From: Epiperipatus broadwayi
Taxonomy: Eukaryota > Onychophora > Udeonychophora > Euonychophora > Peripatidae
Length of the DNA stretch: 64,000 nt
Reading direction: 5' to 3'
Assembly: GCA_028023455.1 (NCBI GenBank)
Contig: JAQFVV010000013.1
Span: 14,520,258 to 14,584,257 of the forward strand
Shown here: in pieces, positions 11,540-23,430 of the stretch
Layout: the number at the start of each line of letters is the position of its first letter
Position numbering within the stretch: position 1 is the first letter of the stretch
The notes under the pieces: model-generated
Told to the model about the DNA's origin: nothing
Databases searched by the model: none
The model's input: the letters and a program-made list of their open reading frames with translations, nothing else
Position numbers and translations under genes: made by a program

Positions 11540-12900
11540 CCCCCTCCCAATTTATCTATAGTTGCTCTTCTCCACATTAGTTCAGCAAAATGACTTTTTA
11601 TCTTACTTCATTTATTTCTTATATGGTCTTTTACTTATCTTTTATAATCTCTTGGGATCCAGTTTAAGATTTCACAAATTCACCTAGTCATTTCCTTTAG
11701 CAACATGTCCAACTTTATGCCATTTAAGCCTCTGACCTCAAATAATGTTAGTAATACAAATTTCTTCTCTTGCCCATGCATTTTACTTTTTATTCCTCTT
11801 TGTTATTCCTAAGACATATCTTTCCATACTGGCTTTTCCAATGAAATGTCCACGACTCAAATTTATAAAAAAACACTGCTAAAACATTTTTATTCAAAAC
11901 CTCTCTTTTCAAACTCATAATCATATTTCCTTTTAATATTAAGTTATTTTTACAAAAGTATTAAATCCAAATTTAATTCTATAACTAATGTGTTATGTTT
12001 CCAACTATACTAATAATCTGAACAAGTTATTTATAATTATTAAGTTTTAATTCACTACTATCAATCTTTAATGTCTTCATTGAAAATCCACTAACTACTT
12101 ACTACTTTAGTATTTTTTGCCATTTATCTTTAGTCTTACATTATTAATTTCATCTGATAACTCTTGCCATAATTCCTGAAGATCTGAAGCATCATTTATG
12201 AAAATAACCAAATCACACCAAAATCTAGATGTTTTAAGTAATTTCTATTTATTTTAATTTCCACAATCCACAAAATATTTCTTATAAAAGTGTTTATACA
12301 AAATTTAAAACAAATGAAATCAACCAGTGGTAAACTTTTAGCAATATTATCTTAAAATCCCCATGTACATTAAATATCGCTGTTGTATTTGATAATTCAA
12401 AACTTTAATCATAACTGAAATACTTGTACACTCACGTGCTTTTCATAATCTATTAATTCAAATAAAATGACAATTTAATCTCAATAGTCTTTTTTATATC
12501 TTCTCTTAAAATTTGGAAATGATTTTCTGCATGTTTATAATCATTTTAAAATCCAACTTTTTGTTTAGTTTTGATTCAAAACTTCTCCATAAAGAAATTA
12601 TAATAATCTTAATAAAGATTTCATACAGAATTAGCAAAAAAATTTATATCTGTAATTTTTAATATTTTCCTTTTCATCTTTCTAAAATATCTATTTTTCC
12701 AATTTACCTGTTATATTTTATACTTTAAATATCCAGTTTATAGCTTTGCCAACATTTATTTCACCTATTACTTTTAAAACAATTCCATTCTTTATAGAGT
12801 TAATTATATTTCTAAGTTCTTCAATTATAATACTTAAAATTTTAAATGATGTTGTTACAACTATACACTAGTATTAATGCTTAAGAAAAAACTTTAGATT
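11540..12900 (-). pseudogene. LINE reverse transcriptase remnant
   Basis: Minus-strand blocks in the LINE order: DLVIFINDASDLQELWQEL (position of FADD-x-x-LFA-x-S-x-EELQ), then VRLKINGKK (the GLK-x-N-x-x-KTK helix), then SSELKLNNYK (E-V-x-x-YKYLG), then REVLNKNVLAVFFYKFESW (the VLP-x-LTYG-x-ETW block). Many stops and frameshifts lie between them. It is the same broad LINE type as the fragments at 1-386 and 5,040-6,500 and lies on the same strand. The ends are indistinct. Confidence 0.6.
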
Positions 12901-13706
12901 ATCTTCTTTTAAACATTTCTGAAATGCTTAGTTATATTATCATCATAGATTTCTCATTGATGAATACACAAAATTTTTAGTAAATTTTACCAAAAGAATT
13001 TTTTTTTTCCCAAAATTTTCTTAGACATCACATAAAATTAATCCAATCAAAAGACTAAAAACACAAGCAAAAAACTACTGAAATTTCCATTGTTCTTTCA
13101 TTTAGAATTATATTCATATTAATTATTATCATATGATCTGCTTTGTTTAGTGCTGAGTATCAGAATCTTAACAAAAAGTCCTCAATCAATTCCAATTTTA
13201 CAATTTCTGGCACTCAAACTTCCTTATCAGCTTCCAACCAATAAAGCCATTCAATTATTTAATGACTTTTTCCATTTAATAAGAATCTTTCATATTTTAA
13301 ATGAAGTTATTATAGACAATTAAAACAAAGATCCATCTGACAAATGCCAAGGTTAACTTTTACAAATTTGTTAAAATAATGAAGATAAATAAAATGTGCT
13401 TTTCAAATCAAAAATTAACTACACAATATCTATAAAAAATACTCTCAGACATGGAAACAATTGTAAATTAGTGGTGCTATTACAAATATGAAAATTACAC
13501 AAAATATACTCAGATAAATGAATAAAAAACCAAGATAAACATAATATTAAATATGGCATTCTATTTCAAAGAAAAGCAGTTTTACTGGAATAATACATCA
13601 TATTATATAAAATCGGGGATAGAGGGGGGGAAAAACAATATGCAACATTTTAATGTAATAGAAAGATTCATTAAAGTTCAAATATAACGAATAAATTAAT
13701 TATCTT
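12901..13706. other. AT-rich spacer
   Basis: Nothing could be supported here. A short G-run (AGAGGGGGGG) sits near 13,621. Confidence 0.5.
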
Positions 13707-13941
13707 TATCTAATGAGTTAACAAGCTTTTCAAAATATCCCCAACCCCAGACCAGTTTCTGCTTCTGGCTTCCTCAGTGAAGTGCTAGGATATTGAAGCA
13801 TTAGATTTAAAATACCAAGTCAAGTCTAGCACTTTATTAAAACAGACAAAACTCACTATATATATTGCCACACACAGCAAGCTATGGTAATCAATGGATG
13901 CCAGAAGGCTTATGCATAAAATCCCCATCTAGTGCCTACTC

Positions 13942-14000
13942 ATCCAATATCCCCAGACTAATATCTGGCTTATGGCCTTCATCAGTGAGGAGCCTTGGAT
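13942..14000 (-). ncRNA. Hammerhead-ribozyme-like motif (degenerate core)
   Basis: On the minus strand: outer stem I ATCCAA / TTGGAT, inner stem I TCCTCA / TGGGGA (all six pairs, one G-U), core CTGATGA at 13,979-13,985, stem II GGC-loop-GCC, then GATA where the hammerhead needs GAAA, and GTC before the 3' half of stem I. Stem I is perfect in this copy, but the core change should abolish cleavage. Confidence 0.6.
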
Positions 14001-14384
14001 CTGAGAGCACTGCATCTAGATCTTAGGATCTAAGGCAACCCTCCAGCAACCACCTTTTATCTCCATTTAACTACAAAACTATGAGTCTTAAACTGAAAAC
14101 ACCTTAATGTTTTCAATCCAAGCCCATTAGCTTATATAGTCATATGGGTCTGAACCCAGTTCCGTATAGGATAGTGGTGGCTATGGTTATTAAAAAACCA
14201 GACACCAAAATGTATGGGTACTGAACTGGGTTCAGACCCATATGACTATATAAGCTAATGGGTTTGGATTGAAAACATTAAGGTGTTTTCAGTTTAAGAC
14301 TCATAGTTTTGTAGTTAAATGGAGATAAAAGGTGGTTCCTGGAGAGTTACATTAGATCCTAAGATCTAGATGCAGTGCTCTCAG

Positions 14385-14443
14385 ATCCAAGGATCCTCAC
14401 TGACGAAGGCCATAAGCCAGAAACTAGTCAGGGGATATTGGAT
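14385..14443 (+). ncRNA. Hammerhead-ribozyme-like motif (best core)
   Basis: The order matches a type I hammerhead: ATCCAA, spacer, TCCTCA, core CTGACGA (consensus CUGANGA), stem II GGC-CATAA-GCC, GAAA, a minimal stem III (C-TA-G), GTC cleavage triplet, AGGGGA, TA, TTGGAT. Outer stem I pairs fully and inner stem I pairs five of six. An A-A pair replaces the G-C normally closing stem II next to the core, which would reduce activity. Known: short stem III and long stem I are typical of hammerheads in Penelope-like elements and metazoan retrozymes. Confidence 0.6.
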
Positions 14444-14831
14444 GAGTAGGCACTAGATGGGGATTTTATGCACAAGTCTTCTGGCATCCATTGATTACTC
14501 TAGCTTCCTGTGTGTGGCAATATATATAGTGAGTTTTGCCTGTTTTAACAACAGTTATACACAAGCATAAGAGGAGGTGGTCATGTGATGTTTATTGGCT
14601 TAAAATCAATCCAGCACTTTATATAATGGTTAACTATTAAGTAGAAAATCTGAAATTTTCAGACATCCATATGTCTGCAAATCCAGCTAACATAAATAGC
14701 CATATGGGACTGGACTAGGTTCAGATACACCATAATAGTTTTAGCAATATAAAATCGCCAAAGCAAAACTGGTCTGGGGTTGGGGATATTCTGAAAAGCT
14801 TGTTAAGAGCTATTGGCAAGCTCATTAGATA

Positions 14832-16599
14832 ATATTTGTAATACAAGCTTGTTAAATTAGGTCATGTGATATATGGCTTGATTTCTTTCCAATTAATTAT
14901 TCATTATGTAATAGATAGTTTTTAATTTTTTTAAATAAAAAATTACATCTAAATTTATATAAATTTTAAAATGATAAAAATCTTTAACAGCTTATTAAAT
15001 TTATTTAAATTTTATAAATAAAATTTTGCTTTTAATTTAAAGATTAATTTTACTTTTCAAATATAAAATAATAATTAAAAAAAACATATATTCAATTTTA
15101 CAAAAGAAAATTTATGTTAAAAATAAACTGCTATTAAAAATTATTCAAACATATTCACACACATATTATGTTAAGCAAATTGCCAGCTTACACAATAATG
15201 TATACTTCAGAAATGCAGAACAATCTGTAAATTCAAATTAAAATTAACAACATTAACAAATTTCATTTACATTAATTTTGAAATAAAATTATGAGAAAGC
15301 TATATATGAAACTATTTTAATTAACAGAAATAGTATATATTATTCTAACAAAAAATAAATAAATTAAAAAAATTATATGCACATAATTGCCTAAATGTCC
15401 AAACAAAAATACAGGCATATATTATAAAATACTTTAAAAATTATAAAAATAAACAAAAATATGTTTAAATTATAAAAATAAAAAAATATGGATGCAACTA
15501 TTGACCTTATTTTCTATAATTTGTTACACATTATTATTAAATTTCAAACTTAGTTTTCTTAACTAGTAATATCTATGAAAACGTTTTAGAAGCAATTTAC
15601 TTGATATCATCTGCAATTAACTGATAATTGACCACTATTAGAAACTGGCATATTTCCAATTTTAAAAAAATAGACATTTATTTCTAAACACATTCCTATA
15701 GTCACTCAGGGATAGGTAAGGATCTGTAAACACACACACAATTATCAAATGAACAAAATTCTCTATCTTTAGCTCAAAATAATATAACAAATAAAACAAT
15801 AGAATGCCAAATTAAAACATGAAGTGGATATCACTAGAGATGATCTATCACTTAAATTTCATTCATGTAGAATTTTTATTAACATTTAAAGTACAATGCA
15901 TTTTAAATGTCAAATTCCATTAAAATAGTGTGAAAAATTGTTGCACACAAATCAATCTGATGCAAGCTGTGAAGAAAATTATGCTCAAGACATAAAACAT
16001 AATGGTCACATCATCTGTCAATAAAAAAAAAAATACTATATCTATATTCTTTACTAAGAAAATAGTAAATTGAAACAAAATTTTCAATATTTAATGAATG
16101 CAACAGTAGAGTCAGTCACTATATAAAAAGATCACAAAAGGCATTGAATTAAAATGAGATTAGTAAAATGATAGAAAAAATATTAAAATATAAATATTGA
16201 AGTATGTAGAAGTCTATACAAAAATTTAACAGTAAAAAATGAAATGGAAGACAATGACTAATTATACATGAATAATTAGAAAAAAGGTGCAATCAATAAA
16301 GATGGAATAGTTTGGATGGAAAAAGCAGGAAATTGGAAAAAATACCAATAAAACTTTGTGTAGCAAGCCTAATGACAAATGTTATGCATCAATTGTTAAT
16401 TTAAAAAAGAACCAGACACATAAAAGCAAAATAAGATGTAATAAAAAAACAAGTTGTAGAAGTCATAGATGAGCTGGATACTGAAAAACCATATACAACA
16501 TTGATATAACAAATAAAATATTATAGTCATTGCGAAAAAAGTTTGAAAATATTTAGATAAAAGTTGAATTGTAATTTATTAGTTATGAAAGTGACCACT
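14832..16599. other. Very AT-rich DNA, nothing recognised
   Basis: Long runs of A/T words without coding similarity or clear repeats. No feature could be supported. Confidence 0.5.
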
Positions 16600-17150
16600 G
16601 TATTTTATTTTAGAAGAGTAAATCGAATAAAATGTAAAAATTTTAAAACTATCTAGCATGAAGTTGAAATGTTGCTAAGAATGATTGAATAAGCATTATC
16701 TAACAGATTAGACATACTTTTATTTAAAGAATAGCTCAAATTTTTAAAAAAACAAATAAAGAAATTAAGATCATTTTCAAGAATTTTGAAAAAGTATTTG
16801 ATAAAACAATTTGAGTATTTGATAGAGCAAATTTGATTATTTTATTAGATATTTTGAAAAATTATAAAATAAAGAAACATCTATTAAAAAATTCAGTAAT
16901 AAAAATTTTAGATATGAAATAGTAGATTCTTGTGAAATTAATAAAAACAAAAGGCAAAAGCCCAAGATGAAACAATTAGTGCTTTAAATGGCTAAGTGGT
17001 AATGTAAACTGAAAGGAAATAAATCTGAAATTGCAATGACTTGAATTAACAGATTTTTCTAAAAAAAATTTCTTTCTTTTTGTAGTTCATTGAAACTGGA
17101 ACTGAATTTCAGTTTGGAATATATGGAATAATATCTGAAACTATTATAAA
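16600..17150 (+). pseudogene. Very decayed LINE RT remnant
   Basis: The plus strand near 16,770-16,900 reads KNFEKVFDKTI, a stop, then VFDRANLIILLDILKNYKI, which resembles the LINE block D-F-x-KAFD-x-x-x-R-x-x-LL-x-x-L. Further down the frames are full of stops. The similarity is short and could be partly chance in AT-rich sequence. Confidence 0.35.
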
Positions 17151-18098
17151 AATAGAAAAAACAGCTATAGCTTTTGAAAATAGAGGAAAAGTAGATGAAA
17201 AGATTATTTAATAAAGAAATTAAGTAGAACTGAGTCACATACAAGCTTTGACTTATAATACCTAAATAAAGCTTTACATGATTCTAAGCTTCATAATAGT
17301 TTAAAGAATTATCATTAGTTAGTATTAAGTCAAATAAATTTAAGAGTTCAAATTGCCTACAATTAGTTTAAAATACGATCAAATGATGAATTGGTTTCAG
17401 AACTATAAGGCTTTTCAAGCAAGTTCGTTTGTGTGCAAAATATTATGACACTCAAAATCCCATGTTATTAGCTGAATTAATAACAAAAGTAAAAACTAAC
17501 ACTTGAAAAATCAATGTAATAGTACTTCCTGCATGAACATGGCTAATTAATCAAAAACTATCAATAAAAATCTTTAGTATTATCACATAATGTTTATTAC
17601 TAAATGTTGGTATATGGGAAAGGGAAAAAGTAAAGATATTAAACTTTTATTTATATTTAATTTACAAACAAAAAACTAATCTTAAATACATATATATAGC
17701 TATGAATAGTATTATATTTTATTGCAATCTATATTTTTTCCTTCTCAAAAAATATATATATACACTTTCAAATTTAATATTAAGTTTATGCACTCAGTGA
17801 CAAATTAAGTAAAATAGTTTCATCCAAAGAATGAAAGATAAACATGATTCAGACCCTATAGAGATATGGCAACTCTCTTCAGTGGTTATGGTGCATCACA
17901 CATTATAATTGTCTTTTTATTATCAGTGAATCCACATTCATCTATCTAACTCACATCTGTCTGTGACTATTCCCTCCCAGTTAAATATAATTAGATACCC
18001 ATCTTCCAATATCTATGTTAGCGATTGGTTGAAGAAACAAAAAAATTTCTAAGGCTCCCCATGAATTAGAAATCCTATAGCAAGCAAAAGTTCTAAAC

Positions 18099-20729
18099 CA
18101 CGAATGTCCAGTCCATGGCACCCTGCATGCAGCCCAGAGTGATAATGAATGCGGACCAACATAAAATCATCGATCTACTTAAACATTATGAAATTTTTTT
18201 GTAATTACATGTTGTGATGTGACTAAAATAAATGTGTGGACGCTTTTGCTATTTGTATGCAAGTGTGGCTTCACTTTATGGCAATGTGCAGCTTCCAATG
18301 AGATAACTTCCAAACACAATTAATAGAATTGACATCAGACTTTATAAGAGCTAGTGGTGACTTTGCAAAGCAATGATTATTAATAATATTTTGATCCTGC
18401 CACTGCATCATTAGAAGTTGAAATTATTTATAAGTAAGGTAAGCATTATTTGATTGAGTACAATGGACTTCATATGTACTCTGTGTATTATGGCTAGTGA
18501 TCAGCCAATGAATAAGCATTATCTTGTTTTTCGGCTCATCAGATCATTTTGATAGGGCTGAAAAATCATTGATCATTAGCTGCACCCTTCCTCTCATGTG
18601 ATAGGGGATGCATAACTATCCCTGCAAGATCAGTCCTCCTCTGCATCACCCTGCATTAGCAAGAGAAGGGTGTGAAAGATCCAAACATTGCTTTTTAATT
18701 TTCTGTCAATTTTCATAACGAAAGTAAATAAATCCTTTATCTATTATTAATTATTTTAATCCTAGCATAACTTTTCAAAAGAACCCTCCCCCCCAAAAAA
18801 AAATATAGATAAAGGAAGATCGTTCATTGAAAAGAGGACAGGTGATTACTTTTTTTATCAAGACATTCAGTTAAATTAGTAAGGAATTTGTGCAAGTTTC
18901 CAAAGTTTAATTTGAGAAAACATTATATGCAAAACATGATGCCAAATTCAATGAATATGAAGAATTATTTTATAAAGACCAAATAGTGTAAAAAAATATT
19001 TGTGATAGCATAATTAATAGCAAATAGATCAAAACCCTTTACTCATAGTGAGTTTAAGCAATGTATGAAAAGCATGGCAGATATAATTTTCCCTAAAAAA
19101 AAAAAATACATCTTAAATCAGTTTGTTTCAACAGTCTGTAGCCAGGCAAATTTAAGAAATTGGAAAATTTATCGAAAATGTTTTGAGAATAAAGTTGCTA
19201 ATTTTAAATTTGATGCTTTGGTGATGGATGATAGCACAGATGCTATAGATACAACTCACCTTTCATTTTTTCTAGATATATTGATGACAAATATAATATC
19301 TCTGAAAAAATGGCCTTTTTAGTGCCATTAAAAGACACAAATCAAACAACTTATAAGAAGCAGTAAAAATTATGCTGAAGTGTCCATTGTCAACATATCT
19401 TGTACAATTACTGATGGAGCTCAAACAATTGTAAATAAAAAAAGAGGGAATTATAAAATTAACACATCATTATGCAAATTCTTCCCAAAACTCATGTTTT
19501 AATGAAGTATCATTGCATAGTACCAAGAAAAATTATGTGCAAAAGCTTTCAAAATGGAAAAGGTCATGCAAATGATTATCTAAACTGTAAATTTCACAAG
19601 AACCAAGGGACTGACTGAACTATCACCAATTCTATGAATTCTTTCTAAGTCCACATCATTTAATTTTCAGAAGATCGTTAAGTCAAGGTCAAATGTTGCT
19701 AAGATTTTATGATATGCTACAAATCAATTTATTTATGGTATCAAAAGCAAATTTATATTTGAACTTGACAATGAAAACTAGCTTACAAATTTAGCATTTT
19801 TGGGGGGATTTAATCACTCATTTAAATGAGTTAAATATTCATCTTCAAGGTGAAAACCAACTTACCAATACAATATTTTGAACTATAACAGCTTTCCAAA
19901 TAAAACTGAAATTGTGGCAAAGACAAATTTAAAGCAAAAAATTTTATTCATTTCGACACATCAGTTAAACATAGTTCCAGGAATATATAGCCTTGCTTTT
20001 TAACTTGGTATGAGAATTTGAAAACAAATTTCAAGATTTCTCAGAAAATAACCAATATTATGCTAGATTTGCTGTTCCATTTTTAGTCAATGTAAATATG
20101 TTGCCTGAAAATATTCAAATGGAGTGCATAGAGTTACAATTTGACATTCAACTTGAAGAAAAATTTGATTGTATCTCTTTACTGTACTTTTATAGTTTCT
20201 ATTTTCCCAAAAACAAATATTTCTTGCTTCACAATCATATCTTACTCACGTCATCACTTTTAGCTGCACCTACATTATGCAAGCAAATATTTTAAAGAGT
20301 GAAATACATTAAGAATAAAATTAAGATTAAAATGTCTGTATCTTGGAAACTCATTGAAAATTGGAACTATTTCCATTCAAATCAGTTTCATAAATACAAT
20401 GTCAAATACAAGTTTTATTTTGCTTTCTTTTTTTTCACTTTTGTAATAAAATATATATATAAGAAAACCATCAATAGCTTATTATTTAGATATAACCATT
20501 TTTTATATTAGTGATCGCAAATTTGGACCTGTTTGATGATTTTAAACAATTCTCCAAATGGGTCATTCCATAATTAGGATTATTATGTGAGGACTTCTTT
20601 GCTTATGGGTGATGATAGAGCTCATGGACCTGTTTTGTTCGTTTGTTTATCAGCTTTCAGTGTGTGGCCCAAAATAACTCTTTCTTCTTCAAATGTAGTC
20701 CAGATATGTCAAAAGATTGGACACCCTTG
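18099..20729 (+). mobile_element. hAT DNA transposon, full length (2,631 bp), inactive
   Basis: The element is bounded by an exact 8 bp duplication, TTCTAAAC at 18,091-18,098 and again at 20,730-20,737; 8 bp is the hAT signature length. The termini are imperfect inverted repeats: CACGAATGTCCAGTCC on the left and, read inward from the right end, CAAGGGTGTCCAATCT. The left subterminal GCATGCAGCCCAGAG and right GTGTGGCCCAAAAT words resemble the GGCCC-rich ends of animal hAT elements. It holds one degenerate transposase gene on the plus strand. The intact duplication shows that both boundaries are genuine and the copy was never excised. Confidence 0.9.
18860..20420 (+). pseudogene. hAT transposase (GTF2IRD2/ZBED-type) pseudogene
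   Basis: The family cuts and pastes hAT elements in the nucleus through an RNase-H-like DDE domain with an inserted helical region. Blocks appear in family order across frames: FNLRKHYMQN-like sequence near 18,912 (end of a BED-type zinc finger), then ALVMDDSTDAIDTTHLSFF at about 19,212 (the catalytic DESTD block, here DDSTD), ITDGAQTI-like near 19,410, EKLCAKAFKMEKVMQMIIK with TVNFTRTKGL near 19,530-19,610 (the ALC-KVLKMEHVM-x-VVK block), and near the C terminus NMLPENIQMECIELQ at about 20,095 followed by LCKQIF and KYIKNKIKIKM (the YLCE-x-LFS-x-MK dimerisation block). At least several frameshifts and stops separate them, so no functional protein is made. Confidence 0.85.
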
Positions 20730-20737
20730 TTCTAAAC

Positions 20738-21019
20738 ATTGTCATGATAACCTGTAATATTTGACTGCTTAACCGTAAATACATTATATAATTTATCTAA
20801 GTCAGGCAAATTAAGTTAAAAGGAGTATAATGCATCATCCATAAATAAGGTATCTATAGTCAGCTGATAGACTTTTTTTTAACCAAATCACAATCAAAAC
20901 CAGCAGTACAAAATAAAAAGATTTAAAAAAAATACGCACACAATAAGAGTACATAATGACACTATCCAATGATTGAGATATTTATAAGATTAAGTTTCAT
21001 AAGAACATAAGCCATTAAA
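20738..21019. other. Spacer
   Basis: Nothing recognised between the hAT element and the next hammerhead repeat. Confidence 0.4.
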
Positions 21020-21740
21020 ACATCACATGATCAACATTTCTTATGCTTACACAAGCTGTTACGGCAGTAGCAACTTTCGTAGTGCCACCCAATGCAAATC
21101 ATAGTAATCAATGGATACTAGATGATTTGTGCATCAAAATCCCTATCTAATGCCTACTTACCAATATCCCAAGACTAGTTTATGGCCTTCATCATTCAGA
21201 AGCCTTGGATCAGAGATCACTACACTTAAATCTTTAAATTTACTATAATCCTACAGCAGTCATCTTTTATCTTTTTAATTAACTATAAAGTAATGAGTCC
21301 AAAATAAACAATCTAGCATTCTATGATTACTATGGCTTGCGCTGCATTGGGTGGCACTACTGTATGAAGAGAATTACAATTATTTCAACAGCTTGTGTAA
21401 GCATAATAATGGGTAATAATGTGATGTTTAGTGGTTTAATACCAATCTTGGCCAAGGGATGACAGTAATTATGGTTATTAAAAAAAACCAAAGATACCGA
21501 ACTGGGTTCAGATCCAAAAACATTATTGTTTTTTTCATTTTTAAAGTCACAGCTTTATAGTTAACTAAAAAGATATAAAAGGTGGCTACTGGAGGATTGC
21601 ATTAGATTCAAAGATCTAGATGCAGTACTCTCAGATCCAAGGCTCCTCATTGATGAAGGCTACAAGTTAGAAACTTATCTGGAGATTTTGATGCAAAAAC
21701 CTTCTAGCATCCATTGATTACTATGGCTACAGCTTTAAAA
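21020..21740. mobile_element. Hammerhead-repeat locus with inverted and partial units
   Basis: A minus-strand unit (from ACATCACATGATCA at about 21,025 to 21,320) meets a plus-strand unit starting GATTACTATGGCTTGC near 21,325. A further plus-strand segment runs to 21,740. The inverted pairing is seen in AAGCTGTTACGGCAGTAG versus GCACTACTGTATGAAG, and in the CACCCAATGCA / TGCATTGGGTG words at 21,087 and 21,343. Hammerhead-like motifs lie at about 21,161-21,210 (minus) and 21,635-21,692 (plus; core TTGATGA and GAAA, with CTTATC in place of CTAGTC). This copy is more diverged than that at 13.7 kb. Confidence 0.65.
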
Positions 21741-22949
21741 AAGTAAGCATAAACAGAATGATTTTATAGTCAATCAACTATAATGCAAAAAGTAATTTAA
21801 TTTACTGCAATATATATATCTTCAGGAAGATATTTCTTAAAATCATCAGAGATCCATTAATCCTGCAAGACCGAGCTTGAATAAAAATTAGCCAATGACA
21901 GTTTGTATTTTCATTAATTCCATATTTAATTTTAAAAAATCATGTGAACAATATATATTAAATAATTTTAATTAACATACATGATGAAATAAATGAGATG
22001 GGAAATTAAGTTGGACTATGTAAAAACATCAACTTTCAATAGGTTCTTGGTATATAGCAAAAATAAAGATTCACAGAAGTGAAAAATGATAAAACAAAAT
22101 ACTGTACTTTTTTTTTTGAGACAACCAAATATGCTGCAAACTGTCAATTAGCTGACAGCCTAAAAACATAATTAAGAATTAATATTTTAAAACGTTAAAA
22201 AAGTCTTTTATTAATATTTCCTAAAAATATAATTAAATATGAAGTTTTATTGAAAGACATATAACCAAATCAAAGCTGTCATTGTGCAATTCCTATAAAA
22301 ACATCCATGAGATAATAACATAATGCTTGGCAAATAGACAGTTAGATGAAGAGAATAACAGTAACAAGATGAATGGATTTATTTTATCATACCAATAAAT
22401 ATAATGTTGAGAAGTTAAAAATCACAAATAGATGACAAATCATTCTGTAGAAGTAGCATTTATTATTATAAAAAGTTTTCCTCAATTTAGTGGTTTCTAA
22501 TCTGATTTTTTTTAAAAAATTATTAAATGCCTGGGTCCTCAATATTTCTATCAAAAAAAACTTAGGATTGTTAATTAACTGATGCAATTTTTTTAGCAAA
22601 ATATATATATAAGTGCCTGAAGTTAACTATAATTGCATTTAAATAAATAGTTGTTTATATAATATCAAACTCATAATACAATATTCAGAATCATAAATTG
22701 TAGTTCAAGTCAATATTTAATTTCACTGCTCCAGATTTTATTCAATGCCTACATTATGACTTTTAAAATTGAAGAGAAATATAACTATTAAATTAAATTT
22801 CTAAGTGCTAAAATTTTCAAATTTCTAAATCTTTAAATCTTTTTTATTTAAAATACACAGACATATCATTATCATACTCTCAGTATAATTTTTTTTTACA
22901 TAGTTCAACACTAAAATTCTATTCCTTTTTGCATTTTCTTGTTTGAAAT
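21741..22949. other. AT-rich spacer
   Basis: No coding similarity or structured repeat was seen. The minus-strand frame at 22,387-22,599 has no recognisable motif. Confidence 0.5.
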
Positions 22950-23430
22950 GGCATAGCATTTTCTTGCTATATATTATCTATTAACATCATTCAATATATG
23001 CCAATCATTTCATAAAAGCTAAATATATAATTCTATCTTTAATATTCTTATTCACTGTCCAATTATATACACCTCTTCAGACTAATTTCATTTCATTTCT
23101 TGCTATTATTCAACAGAATTCAGATCCATATAGTAAAACATCTTTGATCAATTATTATCATATAAACTATATTTATTATTTTATTTATCTAAATTATTAC
23201 TTGTTAATTTTTAATCTTATGTTTACTTTTTGATTAGGATGATAATAATATATTGATTGTCAGTGCCTTTATAATTAAATAATTCTTCTGAATATTTGCA
23301 GATGTTACAAGTTATTTCTTTTTGATTACCTTCACAAAAATTAAGGAATTGTTTCCACAATATAATTCCTTAAATTTTATTATTAAATCATAATTCTTGT
23401 ACTTCTGCATCAAATCAACATCACATTATT
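22950..23430 (-). pseudogene. LINE 3' coding fragment
   Basis: The minus strand contains YGSEFC, then ARNEMKLV, then WTVNKNIKDRI, matching the carboxy-terminal LINE block YGSE-W-x-x-x-x-x-x-R-x-x-x-EM-...-WT-x-x-x-N-x-D. Upstream (higher coordinates) a stretch ICKYSEELFNYKG is in the place of the YLG block. The similarity is short and broken. Confidence 0.4.

Larger units (their letters stand above)
13707..14831. mobile_element. Inverted dimer of the hammerhead repeat, with outer terminal repeats
   Basis: Two arms of about 330 bases face each other: 13,837-14,165 on the minus strand and 14,222-14,548 on the plus strand, separated by about 56 bases. The arms are nearly identical; shared words include AAAACAGACAAAACTCACTA at one outer end and its near complement at the other. 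Each arm carries a hammerhead-like motif. Outside them is a second inverted pair: TATCTAATGAG plus AACAAGCTTTTCAAAATATC and CCCCAACCCCAGACCAG at 13,707-13,761, and their complements at 14,765-14,831. The block therefore has nested inverted repeats and would form a very large hairpin if transcribed. No protein is encoded. Confidence 0.75.
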
